Part shown: positions 41,504 through 50,382 of the stretch, piece after piece
Layout of the letters: each line of letters opens with the position of its first letter
How positions within the stretch are numbered: position 1 is the first letter of the stretch
DNA from: Bog-793 sp963761425
GTDB lineage: Bacteria; Actinomycetota; Acidimicrobiia; Acidimicrobiales; Bog-793
Assembly (NCBI GenBank): GCA_963761425.1
Contig: CAVXGQ010000006.1
Location: 62,001 to 126,000 of the forward strand
Reading direction: 5' to 3'
Length of the DNA stretch: 64,000 nucleotides
Notes under the pieces: model-generated
Seen by the model: the letters and a program-made list of their open reading frames with translations, nothing else
Told to the model about the DNA's origin: nothing
The model's database searches: none
Position numbers and translations under genes: made by a program

Positions 41504-43023
41504 CCGATATGGATGAGCCGGACCAGGAAATACGTCGCCGGCAGGACGAACAGCATGGCATCGATGCGGTCGAACACGCCCCCGTGGGCGGGGAGAAGCC
41601 GACCCATGTCCTTCAGCCCGAGACCCCTTTTCACCACCGACTCGAACAGGTCCCCCACCGGGGCGAACACGACGACCACCGCTCCGAGAGCGAGGGCGTT
41701 TCCAAGACCGAACGGGTGGACGCGCGCGACGATCCCGGCGGCGACGGCCATCGTGAGGACGGTGCCGCCGAGCAGGCCTTCGATCGTCTTGCCGGGACTG
41801 ACCCGGGGGGCGAGACGATGCCGACCGAGCTTGGAGCCGACCGCGAAGGAGCCGATGTCGTGCGCGACGGTGAGCGCCACCGCCGCGCCGAGATAGGCGA
41901 CGCCGTGGCGCAGCGGGTACGACGTCGGATTGAGGAGCAGCCCGGCGAACGCACCGAGCACGCCGACCCAGGTGACCACCAGCATCGTCACCGCCAGGTC
42001 GTCGACCGCCGAGCCCTCCGAGGCGATGACAATGTGCTGAACACCCGCCAGAATGACGACGACCGCCACGACCACCGGGACGGCCTGGGGGCCTTTCAGG
42101 TAGCTACCGACGATGAGGGCGGGCACCGCCACCAGGCCGACGAGAGCCGACGGCTGGTAACCCGAAAGGCGCACCGCCCCGAAGGTCTCGCCGGCGGCCA
42201 CCGCGAGGACGACGGAAGCGAGCACCAGCGCCGGGATCGGTCCGTTGGCGAAGCAGAGAACGGCGACGCCGGCAAGGACGATGCCAGTGGCTGTCGCCAC
42301 CACGGTGTTGCGTCGTAGCGGTTTCTCCACCTCGGCGGGTTTCACCCGCCAGTCAGCCCGGTGGACCGCCCGCCATCGGGTCCGGGGCCGGATCCGGGAG
42401 GCCCCGACCACCTGCTCCCACGCCGCGTCGTCGGGCAGCTCGGCGTGGTCGGCCTCCGGGCCCACCGGCGACGCCGAGCCCCGCCGGTGGGCCCGGTGCC
42501 GCGCCTTCGGCGCGTCGAAGTCGAACTGGAACGGGTCCGTGCTCGAAGTCGGATCCTCCCCCCGGCCAGCGATCGCCGAGGCCGCCCCGGCGGACCCCTC
42601 CACGTCCTCCGACTCCTCCGAGAGGAAGGCGAGTTCGGCCTCGTCCTGCTCCCAGTCGGCGGCGGTCTGGCGCCAGGTCGGACCGTGGGCGACCCGATCG
42701 CCCGAACCGGCCGCGTCGGGGTCGCCGAGGAGCATCTTGGGCACCTGGCCCGGGGGCGGCTCCGTCCAGTCCGGCAGCTCAAAGCGCGAGACCTCGTCCC
42801 CCGCGACAGAGTCGGCCGGGCGTCGCAAGTTGGCATCGTCGGGCGGTAAGCGGCGGGACTCGGGAACCAGGCCGGCGGCCACCGCCGCCTCGACCGCCAC
42901 GACGCGGACTTCGTCGGTCGGCGGAGCGGGCGGGACCGGGGTGTCGGCCGGGTCCGAGGCGTCGTCCGGCCCGGAATCGTGCTGCGGATCGGGGTCGCGG
43001 GTCCGCTTCTCGTCGTCGTCCAC
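41500..43023 (-). CDS. cdsA: phosphatidate cytidylyltransferase with long acidic N-terminus
   Basis: Makes CDP-diacylglycerol from phosphatidic acid and CTP. The C-terminal half (from about 245) has the eight-helix membrane core and the CdsA signature VVKRGLGLKDMGRLLPAHGGVFDRIDAMLF. The first roughly 240 residues are soluble, acidic and Pro/Asp-rich (DDDEKRTRDPDPQHDSGPDD and onward) and look disordered; typical CdsA lacks this. Start GTG 43023 gives 507 residues; an internal start is not excluded. It is coupled to dxr by a four-base overlap. Confidence 0.9.
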   Translation of the reverse strand: MDDDEKRTRDPDPQHDSGPDDASDPADTPVPPAPPTDEVRVVAVEAAVAAGLVPESRRLPPDDANLRRPADSVAGDEVSRFELPDWTEPPPGQVPKMLLGDPDAAGSGDRVAHGPTWRQTAADWEQDEAELAFLSEESEDVEGSAGAASAIAGRGEDPTSSTDPFQFDFDAPKARHRAHRRGSASPVGPEADHAELPDDAAWEQVVGASRIRPRTRWRAVHRADWRVKPAEVEKPLRRNTVVATATGIVLAGVAVLCFANGPIPALVLASVVLAVAAGETFGAVRLSGYQPSALVGLVAVPALIVGSYLKGPQAVPVVVAVVVILAGVQHIVIASEGSAVDDLAVTMLVVTWVGVLGAFAGLLLNPTSYPLRHGVAYLGAAVALTVAHDIGSFAVGSKLGRHRLAPRVSPGKTIEGLLGGTVLTMAVAAGIVARVHPFGLGNALALGAVVVVFAPVGDLFESVVKRGLGLKDMGRLLPAHGGVFDRIDAMLFVLPATYFLVRLIHIG

Positions 43024-43075
43024 TGTGCGTTCCCTCCGCGGGTCTCCCCTTACGAACTCGGGCCCCAGCCCGGCC

Positions 43076-43648
43076 TCACACCTCGAGCAGCTCCTGCTCC
43101 TTGTGGGCTAGCAGCCGGTCGATCTCCGTGACGTACTCGTGGGTCAGTCGGTCGAGCTCTCGGTCCGCCCGCTCGACGTCATCGGTGGAAACCGCACCGT
43201 CATGCTCGTGCATCTCCAGCTCGTGGCGGGCGTGGCGGCGCACGTTGCGGACGGCGACCCGGCCCTCCTCGGCGCGCTGGTGGACCACCTTCACGAGCTC
43301 GCGACGCCGCTCCTCGTTCAGCTGCGGGAACGTCAACCGCACCACCTCGCCGTCGTTCGACGGGTTCACGCCGAGGTCCGAAACCTGGATCGCCTTCTCG
43401 ATCGCTTTGATCGCGCCCTTGTCGTAAGGGTGGATGACCAGGGTGCGCGCCTCGGGAACGGAGATTCCCGCCAGGCTCTGCAAGGCGACCTCGCTGCCGT
43501 AGTAGTCGACCTTCAGCTTCTCGACGAGGACCGGGGCGGCACGGCCAGTACGGACGGCGCCGAACTCGCCCTTGGTGTGCTCGACGGCCCGCGCCATCTT
43601 GTCGTGGGCGTCCTGGATCGCCTCTTCGATGATCGAATCGGCCGTCAT
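43076..43648 (-). CDS. frr: ribosome recycling factor
   Basis: Splits post-termination ribosomes with EF-G. The 190-residue length matches the family (about 185). MTADSIIEEAIQDAHDKMARAVEHTKGEF leads into VRTGRAAPVLVEKLKVDYYGS, then PYDKGAIKAIEKAIQVSDLGVNPSNDG and the C-terminal three-helix part. Start ATG 43648 overlaps the pyrH stop (ATGA). Confidence 0.96.
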   Translation of the reverse strand: MTADSIIEEAIQDAHDKMARAVEHTKGEFGAVRTGRAAPVLVEKLKVDYYGSEVALQSLAGISVPEARTLVIHPYDKGAIKAIEKAIQVSDLGVNPSNDGEVVRLTFPQLNEERRRELVKVVHQRAEEGRVAVRNVRRHARHELEMHEHDGAVSTDDVERADRELDRLTHEYVTEIDRLLAHKEQELLEV

Positions 43649-44424
43649 CTGATCAGCGTACCGATCTGCTCGCCGGCGAGGGCTCCCCGGATGTTCCCCT
43701 CCGTCATCAGATCGAACACGAGAATCGGCAGACCGTTGTCCTTGCAGAACGTGATGGCAGTGAGGTCCATCACCCGCAGGTCCCGGGCAATGATGTCCAT
43801 GAAGCTCACCTCGGTGTAGCGGGTCGCGGTGGGCTCGAGACGGGGGTCGGCGCTGTAGACGCCGTCGACCCCGGAGTGCGTCCCTTTCAGGATCACCTCG
43901 GCTTCGATCTCGGCCGCCCGCAACGCGGCGGGCGTGTCCGTGGTGAAATACGGGTTCCCCATGCCGGCGGCAAAGATGACGACCCGCCCCTTTTCCAGGT
44001 GGCGGATGGCCCGCCTCCGGATGTAGGGCTCGCACACCTCGGCCATGTGGAGCGCCGAGAGCACCCGGGTCGGGCGCCCCTGTCGCTCGATCGCGTCCTG
44101 CAGGGCCAGCGCGTTGATCACCGTGCCGAGCATCCCCATCGTGTCTGAGGTGGCGCGGTCGATGCCCCCGCCCGCTCCCTCCTGGCCCCGCCAGATGTTG
44201 CCCCCGCCGATCATCACCGCGAGCTCGACCCCCAGCTCCCCGGTGGTCTCGGCGATCTCCCTGGCAATCCGGCTCACCGTCTTGGCGTCGATCGTCTCGT
44301 CCGACGCCGAACTGGCGAATGCCTCGCCGCTGATCTTGAGCACGGCCCTTCGCCAACGCGGCACCACTGCCGGCTTCCGCGTCGGGTCGGTCACGCTCGC
44401 CGCACCGGCGTCGCCGCTCGTCAC
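43645..44424 (-). CDS. pyrH: UMP kinase
   Basis: Phosphorylates UMP to UDP; hexameric, allosteric. The 259-residue protein has WRRAVLKISGEAFAS, VMIGGGNIWRGQEGAGGGIDR, DTMGMLGTVINALALQDAIER and GMGNPYFTTDTPAALRAAEIEAEVILKGTHSGVDGVY, all PyrH hallmarks. The N-terminal 25 residues are extra to most relatives. It overlaps tsf by four bases and frr by four bases. Confidence 0.96.
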   Translation of the reverse strand: MTSGDAGAASVTDPTRKPAVVPRWRRAVLKISGEAFASSASDETIDAKTVSRIAREIAETTGELGVELAVMIGGGNIWRGQEGAGGGIDRATSDTMGMLGTVINALALQDAIERQGRPTRVLSALHMAEVCEPYIRRRAIRHLEKGRVVIFAAGMGNPYFTTDTPAALRAAEIEAEVILKGTHSGVDGVYSADPRLEPTATRYTEVSFMDIIARDLRVMDLTAITFCKDNGLPILVFDLMTEGNIRGALAGEQIGTLIR

Positions 44425-45221
44425 GTCCCCACGACGACCTGGGCGAAGCGGCGGATGACCGCCGGACCGACGAGCTGGGCGATGGTCAGCTTCTCGTCTC
44501 TCGCGTAGGGCTGGTCGAGCAGAACGTGCTCTTGGTACCAGCCGTTCAGGCGCCCCTCGGTGACCTTTTCGAGTTGCGCCTCGGGCCTGCCCTCGTTGCG
44601 GGCGATGGCGAGGATCGTCTCTCGCTCGGCGGCCAACACCTCGGCGGGGACGTCCGCCCGGCGGAGGTACTCCGGACGGCCGAAGGCAATGTGGACCGCC
44701 AGGTCGTGGGCAAGGGAAGCCGGTCCCCCCGCGAGCTCGACCAGAACGCCGTTCACGCCCCGCCCGTTCTGCACGTGGAGGTAACTTTCGAGAACCGACC
44801 CGGGCTCGGCGACGAAACGCACGTGCCGACCGATGGCGATGTTCTCCTTGAGTGTCACCTTCAGCTCGTCGACGCCGTCGGCCTGGGCGCCCAGCGCCTC
44901 CTCGCCACCGACGACGAACGCCTCGGCGAGAGTGTCGACGAGACGGACGAAATCAGCCGATTTCGCGACAAAGTCCGTCTCGCACTCCAGCGCCACGACG
45001 GCCCCGACTCCCCGGTCACCGTCGACGACGACGGACACGGCACCCTCGGCGCGCGCCCGCCCGGCCCGTTTGGTCGACCCCGCGAGACCTTGCTCGCGCA
45101 GCCAGCGCTTGGCCTTCTCGAAATCCCCGTCGGTCTCGACCAGCGCCCGTCGGGCGTCGAGGATCCCGGCGCCCGTCTCCTGCCGCAGCACCTTCACGTC
45201 TGCTGCGGTGACCGCGGCCAC
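44421..45221 (-). CDS. tsf: translation elongation factor Ts
   Basis: Guanine nucleotide exchange factor for EF-Tu. The 266-residue protein starts at GTG 45221, VAAVTAADVKVLRQETGAGILDARRALVETDGDFEKA, with the ETGAG / LRxxG motifs and CETDFVAKSADF, then a C-terminal GRLNGWYQEHVLLDQPYARD. Its start is one base after the rpsB stop, so the pair is in one transcript. Confidence 0.96.
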   Translation of the reverse strand: MAAVTAADVKVLRQETGAGILDARRALVETDGDFEKAKRWLREQGLAGSTKRAGRARAEGAVSVVVDGDRGVGAVVALECETDFVAKSADFVRLVDTLAEAFVVGGEEALGAQADGVDELKVTLKENIAIGRHVRFVAEPGSVLESYLHVQNGRGVNGVLVELAGGPASLAHDLAVHIAFGRPEYLRRADVPAEVLAAERETILAIARNEGRPEAQLEKVTEGRLNGWYQEHVLLDQPYARDEKLTIAQLVGPAVIRRFAQVVVGT

Positions 45222-45222
45222 C

Positions 45223-46017
45223 TCAGGCCTCCGCCGCGGGCGCCGCCACCGAAGCGGCGAGCCCGTCGGTCGTGGCGGGGGGGTTCGGCTCCGGACCCCC
45301 CGCGGCGGTGAGGTTTGCCGCGGCGCGACGGGAGAAGATGAACCGGCCCTCCTGGACCGCATCGGCCATCACCCGGCACAACAGGCGCCCCGAACGGATC
45401 GCGTCGTCGTTGCCCGGGATCACGTAGTCGATGATGTCGGGGTCGCAGTTCGAGTCGACGATGGCAATCACCGGGATGCCGAGCTTGTTCGCCTCGGTCA
45501 CCGCGATGTGCTCCTTTTTCGTGTCGATGACGAAAATCGCGTTCGGCAACCGCGTCAGGCGCCGAATGCCGCCGAGGTTGCGTTCGAGCTTGTCGAGTTC
45601 ACGCCGGAGCATGAGCCCTTCCTTTTTCGGCAGGGCGTCGAACTCACCGGCATCGCGTGCCGCCTCGAGCTCGGAGAGCTTGCGGACCCGGCCAGAGACC
45701 GTCTCGAAGTTGGTAAGCATTCCGCCGAGCCAGCGCTCGTTCACATAGGGCATGCCGCAGGCTGTCGCGTACTCCGCCACGGGATCCTGGGCCTGCTTCT
45801 TCGTGCCGACAAAGAGCAGGGTCCCGCCCGCACCGACGAGGTCGCGCACGAAGGCGTAGGCGGTCTCGATCCGGGCGAGGGTCTGATGGAGGTCGATGAT
45901 GTAGATCCCACTGCGCTCGCCATACAAGAAGCGCTTCATCTTCGGGTTCCACCGGCGGGTTTGGTGTCCGAAGTGGACGCCCGCCTCGAGCAGCTGCTTC
46001 ATCGTGACGACGGCCAC
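45223..46017 (-). CDS. rpsB: ribosomal protein S2
   Basis: Small ribosomal subunit protein. The conserved sequence MKQLLEAGVHFGHQTRRWNPKMKRFLYGERSGIYIIDL begins five codons after GTG 46017, which is preceded by GGAAGGAG about seven bases upstream; that start (VAVVTMKQLL) is chosen. The 264-residue length fits, with a 30-residue Ala/Pro-rich C-terminal tail. It heads the rpsB-tsf-pyrH-frr run. Confidence 0.95.
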   Translation of the reverse strand: MAVVTMKQLLEAGVHFGHQTRRWNPKMKRFLYGERSGIYIIDLHQTLARIETAYAFVRDLVGAGGTLLFVGTKKQAQDPVAEYATACGMPYVNERWLGGMLTNFETVSGRVRKLSELEAARDAGEFDALPKKEGLMLRRELDKLERNLGGIRRLTRLPNAIFVIDTKKEHIAVTEANKLGIPVIAIVDSNCDPDIIDYVIPGNDDAIRSGRLLCRVMADAVQEGRFIFSRRAAANLTAAGGPEPNPPATTDGLAASVAAPAAEA

Positions 46018-46098
46018 GCGTCGCTCCTTCCCAACGGTTCTGTGAAACCGGACGTCGCGCCGTGAGGCGACCGTGGGCACGTCCGGCCGATTGATCCT

Positions 46099-46116
46099 GA
46101 GGCCCGGGCGGGCCTC
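46099..46116. terminator. GC-rich hairpin upstream of rpsB
   Basis: GAGGCCC (46099-46105) and GGGCCTC (46110-46116) are exact inverses with a 4-base loop, about 80-100 bases upstream of the rpsB start and 52 bases upstream (in minus-strand sense, before) of the rpsB ribosome site. It could end the upstream transcript or be a leader hairpin. No U-tract. Confidence 0.35.
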
Positions 46117-46150
46117 CGGTGCATGGTAGCCGCTGGGGCTCCGGCGGCGA

Positions 46151-47042
46151 TCAGGCCCTCGGGTGGGACTTCTTGTACACGCCGATCAGCCGTTCTCTCG
46201 AAACGTGGGTGTAGCGCTGGGTCGTCCGCAGGCTGGAATGCCCGAGAAGCTCCTGGACGACGCGGAGGTCCGCGCCCCCGTCGAGGAGGTGGGTCGCGTA
46301 GGTGTGGCGCAACGCGTGCGGATGCGTCGGAACGACGCTGCGTCGATCGATGATGCGGCGCACGTCCCGGGGCCCGAGACGGCGGCCCCGCGCGTTCAGA
46401 AAGACGGCGTTCTGCGGCGTCTCGGGTCCGCGCAGCACCGGGCGGCCCGACTCCAGGTATCGGCGGCAGGCGTCGGTCGAAGGCTCGCTCGTCGGGACGC
46501 GCCGCTGCTTGCCGCCCTTGCCCCACACGGTCACCGTCCCGCCGGCCAGGTCGAGGCCGTCACGATCGAGCCCGCAGCACTCGCTCACCCGCAGGCCCGA
46601 CCCGTAGAGCAGCTCCAGCACGGCGTCGTCGCGGCAGACGGACCGCCTCGGCCCGGGGGTCCTCGGCGGCCCCGGCCGGTTCCGCGCTCTCGAGCAGGGC
46701 CTCGAGCTCGGCCGGGGCCAGCACCCGTGGCAGGCGCGCCTCGCCCGCCGGAGCGGTCAACCGGCGCGAGGGGTCCTCCTCGACGAGTCCCCGGCGCTTG
46801 GCGAAGGCAAAATAGCGCCTCAGCCCGGCGGCGTGCCGGGCGATCGATCGACGCTTGTAGCCGCGGGTCGCCAGGTACGCGAGGTAGCGACGGAGCATGA
46901 TCCGGTCGACCTGGGTGGGGCCAGCGACCCCCGACCGGGCCGCCCACTCGGCGAAGGAGTCCACGTCGGAGCGGTAGGCCCGCACCGTCGCCGGCGCCGA
47001 CGCTCCCAGTGACTGGACGAACGCGTCGAACTCCCAGCTCAC
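46151..47042 (-). pseudogene. xerC: tyrosine recombinase XerC, interrupted by a +1 frameshift
   Basis: XerC with XerD resolves chromosome dimers at dif. Two overlapping frames together give one full XerC. The N-terminal part, from GTG 47042 (VSWEFDAFVQSLGASAPATV), runs to EDPRAEAVRL and then shifts to nonsense (PRRRRAG). The C-terminal part resumes as DDAVLELLYGSGLRVSECCGL and carries Arg (GLRVSE), Lys (KGGKQRR), HALRHTYATHLL, the LGHSSLRTTQRYTHV histidine and the nucleophilic Tyr. Removing one base near 46633, where the minus strand reads CTGCCGCGAC, joins the frames. The catalytic set is complete, so a recent mutation or a sequence error is likely. Confidence 0.88.
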
Positions 47043-47113
47043 GTCGCGAGCGTAGCGAAGCGCCGCGGCACCCCCGGGGAACACGCCGGCCCGAGACGCG
47101 ACAAGATGAAGCC

Positions 47114-47806
47114 GTGGCGAGTCGCATCCTCATCGTCGAGGACGATGTGCGGATCCGGGCCTCGATGGCTCTCGCGCTCGAGGATGAGGGTTACGACGTC
47201 GTCGAGGCCGGGAACGGCGAAGAAGCCCTGGAACGCTTCAACCAGTCGCTGGGCCCGGAGCCCCTCGACCTCGTGATCATCGACATCATGCTGCCGGGCA
47301 TGGACGGCTTCGAGTGCTGCCGGGAGATCCGCCGTCAGGGTGCGGTCCCCATCATCATGGTGACGGCGCGCACCGACACCCATGATGTCGTCGCCGGCCT
47401 CGAGGCGGGGGCCGACGACTACGTGACCAAACCCTTCGAGCCCAAGGAGCTGGCGGCGCGCATCCGCGCCGCGCTGCGTCGGGCCCGCTCGACCGAGGGG
47501 GGCCCGGCCATCCTCACCTTCGGCGATCTCGAGATCATGCCGGAGGCCGGCGTCGTCCGGCTCGCCGGTGAGGAGGTCCACCTCACCCGGACCGAGTTCC
47601 TGTTGCTCTGCGAGCTCGCCGCCAATCACGGCAAGGTGCTCTCCCGCGAGCAACTCCTCGAGCGGGTGTGGAGCTACGACTACTTCGGAGACGGTCGGCT
47701 CGTCGACGTGCACGTCCGCCGGCTGCGCACCAAGGTCGAACCCGATCCCGCTAATCCCCGCTACGTGCTCACCGTGCGCGGGCTCGGTTACAAGCTCGCG
47801 CCCTAG
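47114..47806 (+). CDS. mtrA: OmpR/PhoB-family response regulator (MtrA-like)
   Basis: Two-component response regulator of the winged-helix class. The 230-residue protein from GTG 47114 has an intact receiver: ED acidic pocket (LIVEDDVRIR), Asp57 phosphoacceptor in VIIDIMLPGMDG, the switch T (VTARTDTHDV) and Lys in VTKPFEP. The C-terminal domain (HLTRTEFLLLCELAANHGKVLSREQLLERVW to RLRTKVEPDPANPRYVLTVRGLGYKL) is the OmpR DNA-binding fold. Followed directly by its kinase and an LpqB-like lipoprotein; this order defines the Mtr locus in actinobacteria, linked to cell division and wall homeostasis. Confidence 0.88.
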   Translation: MASRILIVEDDVRIRASMALALEDEGYDVVEAGNGEEALERFNQSLGPEPLDLVIIDIMLPGMDGFECCREIRRQGAVPIIMVTARTDTHDVVAGLEAGADDYVTKPFEPKELAARIRAALRRARSTEGGPAILTFGDLEIMPEAGVVRLAGEEVHLTRTEFLLLCELAANHGKVLSREQLLERVWSYDYFGDGRLVDVHVRRLRTKVEPDPANPRYVLTVRGLGYKLAP

Positions 47807-49323
47807 ATGCCCACCGGGGAACGGCTCCGCCGACTCCTCCCCCACCGGGGTGCGCACCCCAAACGACGCCGGCTGGTGCACCTGGGGCTGCGGGCGCGCA
47901 TCACCGCGGGGTTCGCCCTCGGCGCGTTGGTGCTTTCGCTGCTCATCACCTCCATCACGTACTTCACGACCAGCTCGTCGATCATCGCCCAGGACGAGCA
48001 CTCCTTCGAGCTCCAGGCCATCGCCAACGCCACGACCGTGCACCAGAGCGTCTTCGCGCGCGACCCGTCGATCGTCCTGGGGAACGTATTCGGACTGGCC
48101 GACGAGTTCCGCTCGTCGACCTCGTACTCGCTCATCTACCTGACCTCGCTGCAGACGTGGTTCGCGTCCTCTCCGGTGACCTTCCCGGAGACCGATCTGC
48201 CGGCGTCACTGCGCTCCTTGACCCTGGACGGAAAAGCCGTCGAGCAGACCTTCTCGTTCCACGGCGGGCCCCATTTCGGGGTCGGGATCCCGCTACCGCT
48301 CGGCGCTTACTACTACGGGATCTTCAGCCTCAGCCAGGCCACCGGGACGCTCCACGTGCTGTTGGCGTCGCTCATCGCCGCGGCCGCGGTGACGACGCTG
48401 CTCGGCGCGGCCCTGGGCCGCTGGGCCGCGGGACGCACCCTGCGTCCGCTACGCGACGTCTCCGAAGCGGCATCGTCGATCGCGAGCGGGATGCTCGACA
48501 CGCGACTCGAGACCGTCGACGCCCGCGACCTCGCCACGCTGACCTCGTCGTTCAATCGAATGGCGGATCGGCTGCAGCAACGGATCGACCGGGACGCCCG
48601 TTTCACCTCCGACGTCAGTCATGAGCTCCGTTCTCCCCTGACGACCCTGGCAGCCTCGCTGTCGGTGATCGAGTCGAGGCGCGAAGAACTCCCCGAACGC
48701 GCCCAGCGCGCCCTCGACCTGCTCGGAGCCGAAGTCCGCCGTTTCCAGAGCATGGTGCGGGACCTGCTCGAGATCTCCCGTTTCGACGCCCGATCGGCCG
48801 ATTTCGCGCCGACCTCGGTCGAGATCGGCGAGCTCATCCGGCACGCGGTCGCCCCCGCCGGGCACGCGCCGGTGCCGGTGCAGATCGACCCCCAGGACGA
48901 CCATCGCGAACTCGTCGTCGACAAGCGCCGGATCGAACGCGTCTTCGTGAATCTGATCGAGAACGCCGAGCGCTACGCCGGCGGGACGGCCCAAGTCGTC
49001 GTCGAGACCAGCGACCATTTCGTCCGGGTGTTCGTCGACGACGCCGGGCCGGGGATACCGCCGGCGGATCGCGACCGCATCTTCGAGCGATTCGCGCGTG
49101 GCCCGGGCACCGCGGGGAGTCGGGGTGCCGGCAGCGGCACCGGTCTCGGACTCGCCCTGGTACAGGAGCACGTGCGTCTCCACGGAGGACGGGTATGGGT
49201 CACCGACGCGCCGACGGGGGGGCGCGATTCGTCGTCGAACTGCCGATCTCCCGGTCGCCGGAGAACCCCGACGCCGCCAGGATCGACGAGCCGGGCCGGA
49301 TGGACCAGGAGGCGGCAAGATGA
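47807..49323 (+). CDS. mtrB: sensor histidine kinase (MtrB-like), 3' frameshift
   Basis: Membrane sensor kinase. A short N-terminus is followed by a transmembrane helix (FALGALVLSLLITSITYF), an extracytoplasmic domain of about 140 residues, a second helix, HAMP (GRTLRPLRDVSEAASSIASG), the H-box FTSDVSHELRSPLTTLAAS with His272, then ATPase motifs (VNLIENAERY, VDDAGPGIPPADRDRIFERF, GSGTGLGLALVQEH). After GRVWVTDAPTGG the frame goes wrong in a run of seven G (49216-49222); with one more G it reads GARFVVELPI and ends at 49323 over the lpqB-like ATG. The unshifted frame runs on to 49801 as nonsense. Confidence 0.85.
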
Positions 49324-49928
49324 GACGCCTGCGCTGGCGCCTCGGCGTCGGGATCGCCATCGCCGCCTTGGGGTGCACCCTCTCGGGCTGCGGCATCGCC
49401 ATTCAGGCGACGGCGCAACCCTTCCAGGTACCCTCGAACCAGTTCAGCGTGCCGCAGGGACCCCCGACGATAAGGCACCCCGGGCGGGCCATCGACGTGT
49501 TCTTCCTCACCGACGGGTACCTGGTGGCGTCGACGCGCCACCTGCCATCCGGCCGTCATACCCTCGGCCAAGAACTCCAGCTTGCGCTCAACGACTTGGA
49601 TGCCGGAACGACGGACGCCGAGTCCCGTCTCGGCGTGACGACTTCACTCAGCGAGTCCCCGGCAGCGACGGTGACGCTGATCGGCAAGGTGAAGGACCAC
49701 ATCGCTTCGGTCGACCTCGACTCGACCTTCGCCTACCTCGACACGACCCAGCTGTTCCAGGCCGACGGCCAGATCGTCTACACCCTCACCCAGTTCCATG
49801 AGGTGGACGGCGTCAACCTGGTGCTCGGCGGGACCAAGATCGCCTACCTGCCCAACGGCGGTACCATCAGCAACCGCCCCGTCAATCGCCTCGACTACCG
49901 AGCCATCGCGCCGCCGACCAATCCCTGA
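49320..49928 (+). CDS. GerMN-domain lipoprotein (LpqB-like)
   Basis: A 202-residue lipoprotein: signal MRRLRWRLGVGIAIAALGCTLSGCG with lipobox LSGC (Cys24), then a GerMN/LpqB domain (RAIDVFFLTDGYLVASTRHLPSG, LGQELQLALNDLDAG, VTLIGKVKDHIASVDLDSTFAYL, VVYTLTQF-type segment). It is much shorter than mycobacterial LpqB (about 580 residues), having only the N-terminal GerMN part. It overlaps mtrB (ATGA if the frame is restored), as lpqB follows mtrB in Mycobacterium, where it tunes MtrB. Confidence 0.82.
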   Translation: MRRLRWRLGVGIAIAALGCTLSGCGIAIQATAQPFQVPSNQFSVPQGPPTIRHPGRAIDVFFLTDGYLVASTRHLPSGRHTLGQELQLALNDLDAGTTDAESRLGVTTSLSESPAATVTLIGKVKDHIASVDLDSTFAYLDTTQLFQADGQIVYTLTQFHEVDGVNLVLGGTKIAYLPNGGTISNRPVNRLDYRAIAPPTNP

Positions 49929-49934
49929 TCGAAC

Positions 49935-50351
49935 TCAGCTCCCCACGATCTCGGCGGACCGTTCGTCGACCGTGACCCGGGGCGCGTCGGCCCACAACCG
50001 TTCCAGCGAGTACAGGGATCGGGCTTCGGTGTCGAACACGTGGACGACAAAATCGCCGTAGTCGAGCAGCACCCAGTGCATCCCTTCCAGACCTTCGACC
50101 TGGAGGACGGTATGGCCGCTGTGCTCGCGCACCCGCCGTGAGACCTCATCGACGATGGAACGGACCTGCCGTTCGTTCCTTCCGGCGGTGATGATGAAGT
50201 AGTCGGTGATCCCGATGAGGTCGCCGACGTCGAGCACGACCGTCTCCTCAAGCGTCTTCGCCGACGCCGCCCGCGTGGCGACGAGCACCTCCGGCAGCGT
50301 CAACGAGGGCAGCCGCCCGGGGCCACGAGGAAAAGGGCCGCTTCCACCCAC
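49935..50351 (-). CDS. rsfS: ribosomal silencing factor RsfS
   Basis: Binds ribosomal protein L14 and keeps subunits apart in starved cells. The conserved part runs from AASAKTLEETVVLDVGDLIGITDYFIITAGRNERQV through VEGLEGMHWVLLDYGDFVVHVFDTEARSLYSLERLWADAP, the family's core. Start GTG 50351 gives 138 residues with a 25-residue Gly/Pro/Arg lead; a shorter start is possible. It lies 31 bases after nadD on the same strand, the usual order. Confidence 0.9.
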   Translation of the reverse strand: MGGSGPFPRGPGRLPSLTLPEVLVATRAASAKTLEETVVLDVGDLIGITDYFIITAGRNERQVRSIVDEVSRRVREHSGHTVLQVEGLEGMHWVLLDYGDFVVHVFDTEARSLYSLERLWADAPRVTVDERSAEIVGS

Positions 50352-50382
50352 CTGGCGCCGGAGCGGAAAGTCGGGCGGCTCG

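Noticed and set aside
38952..41561. Very long single protein covering rseP and dxr
   Set aside because: The frame runs through dxr by chance; the rseP family start with GTGA overlap at 40292 is clear.
49323..49801. C-terminal extension of MtrB beyond the lpqB-like start
   Set aside because: It is frameshifted reading of the lipoprotein gene; the true kinase end lies at 49323.
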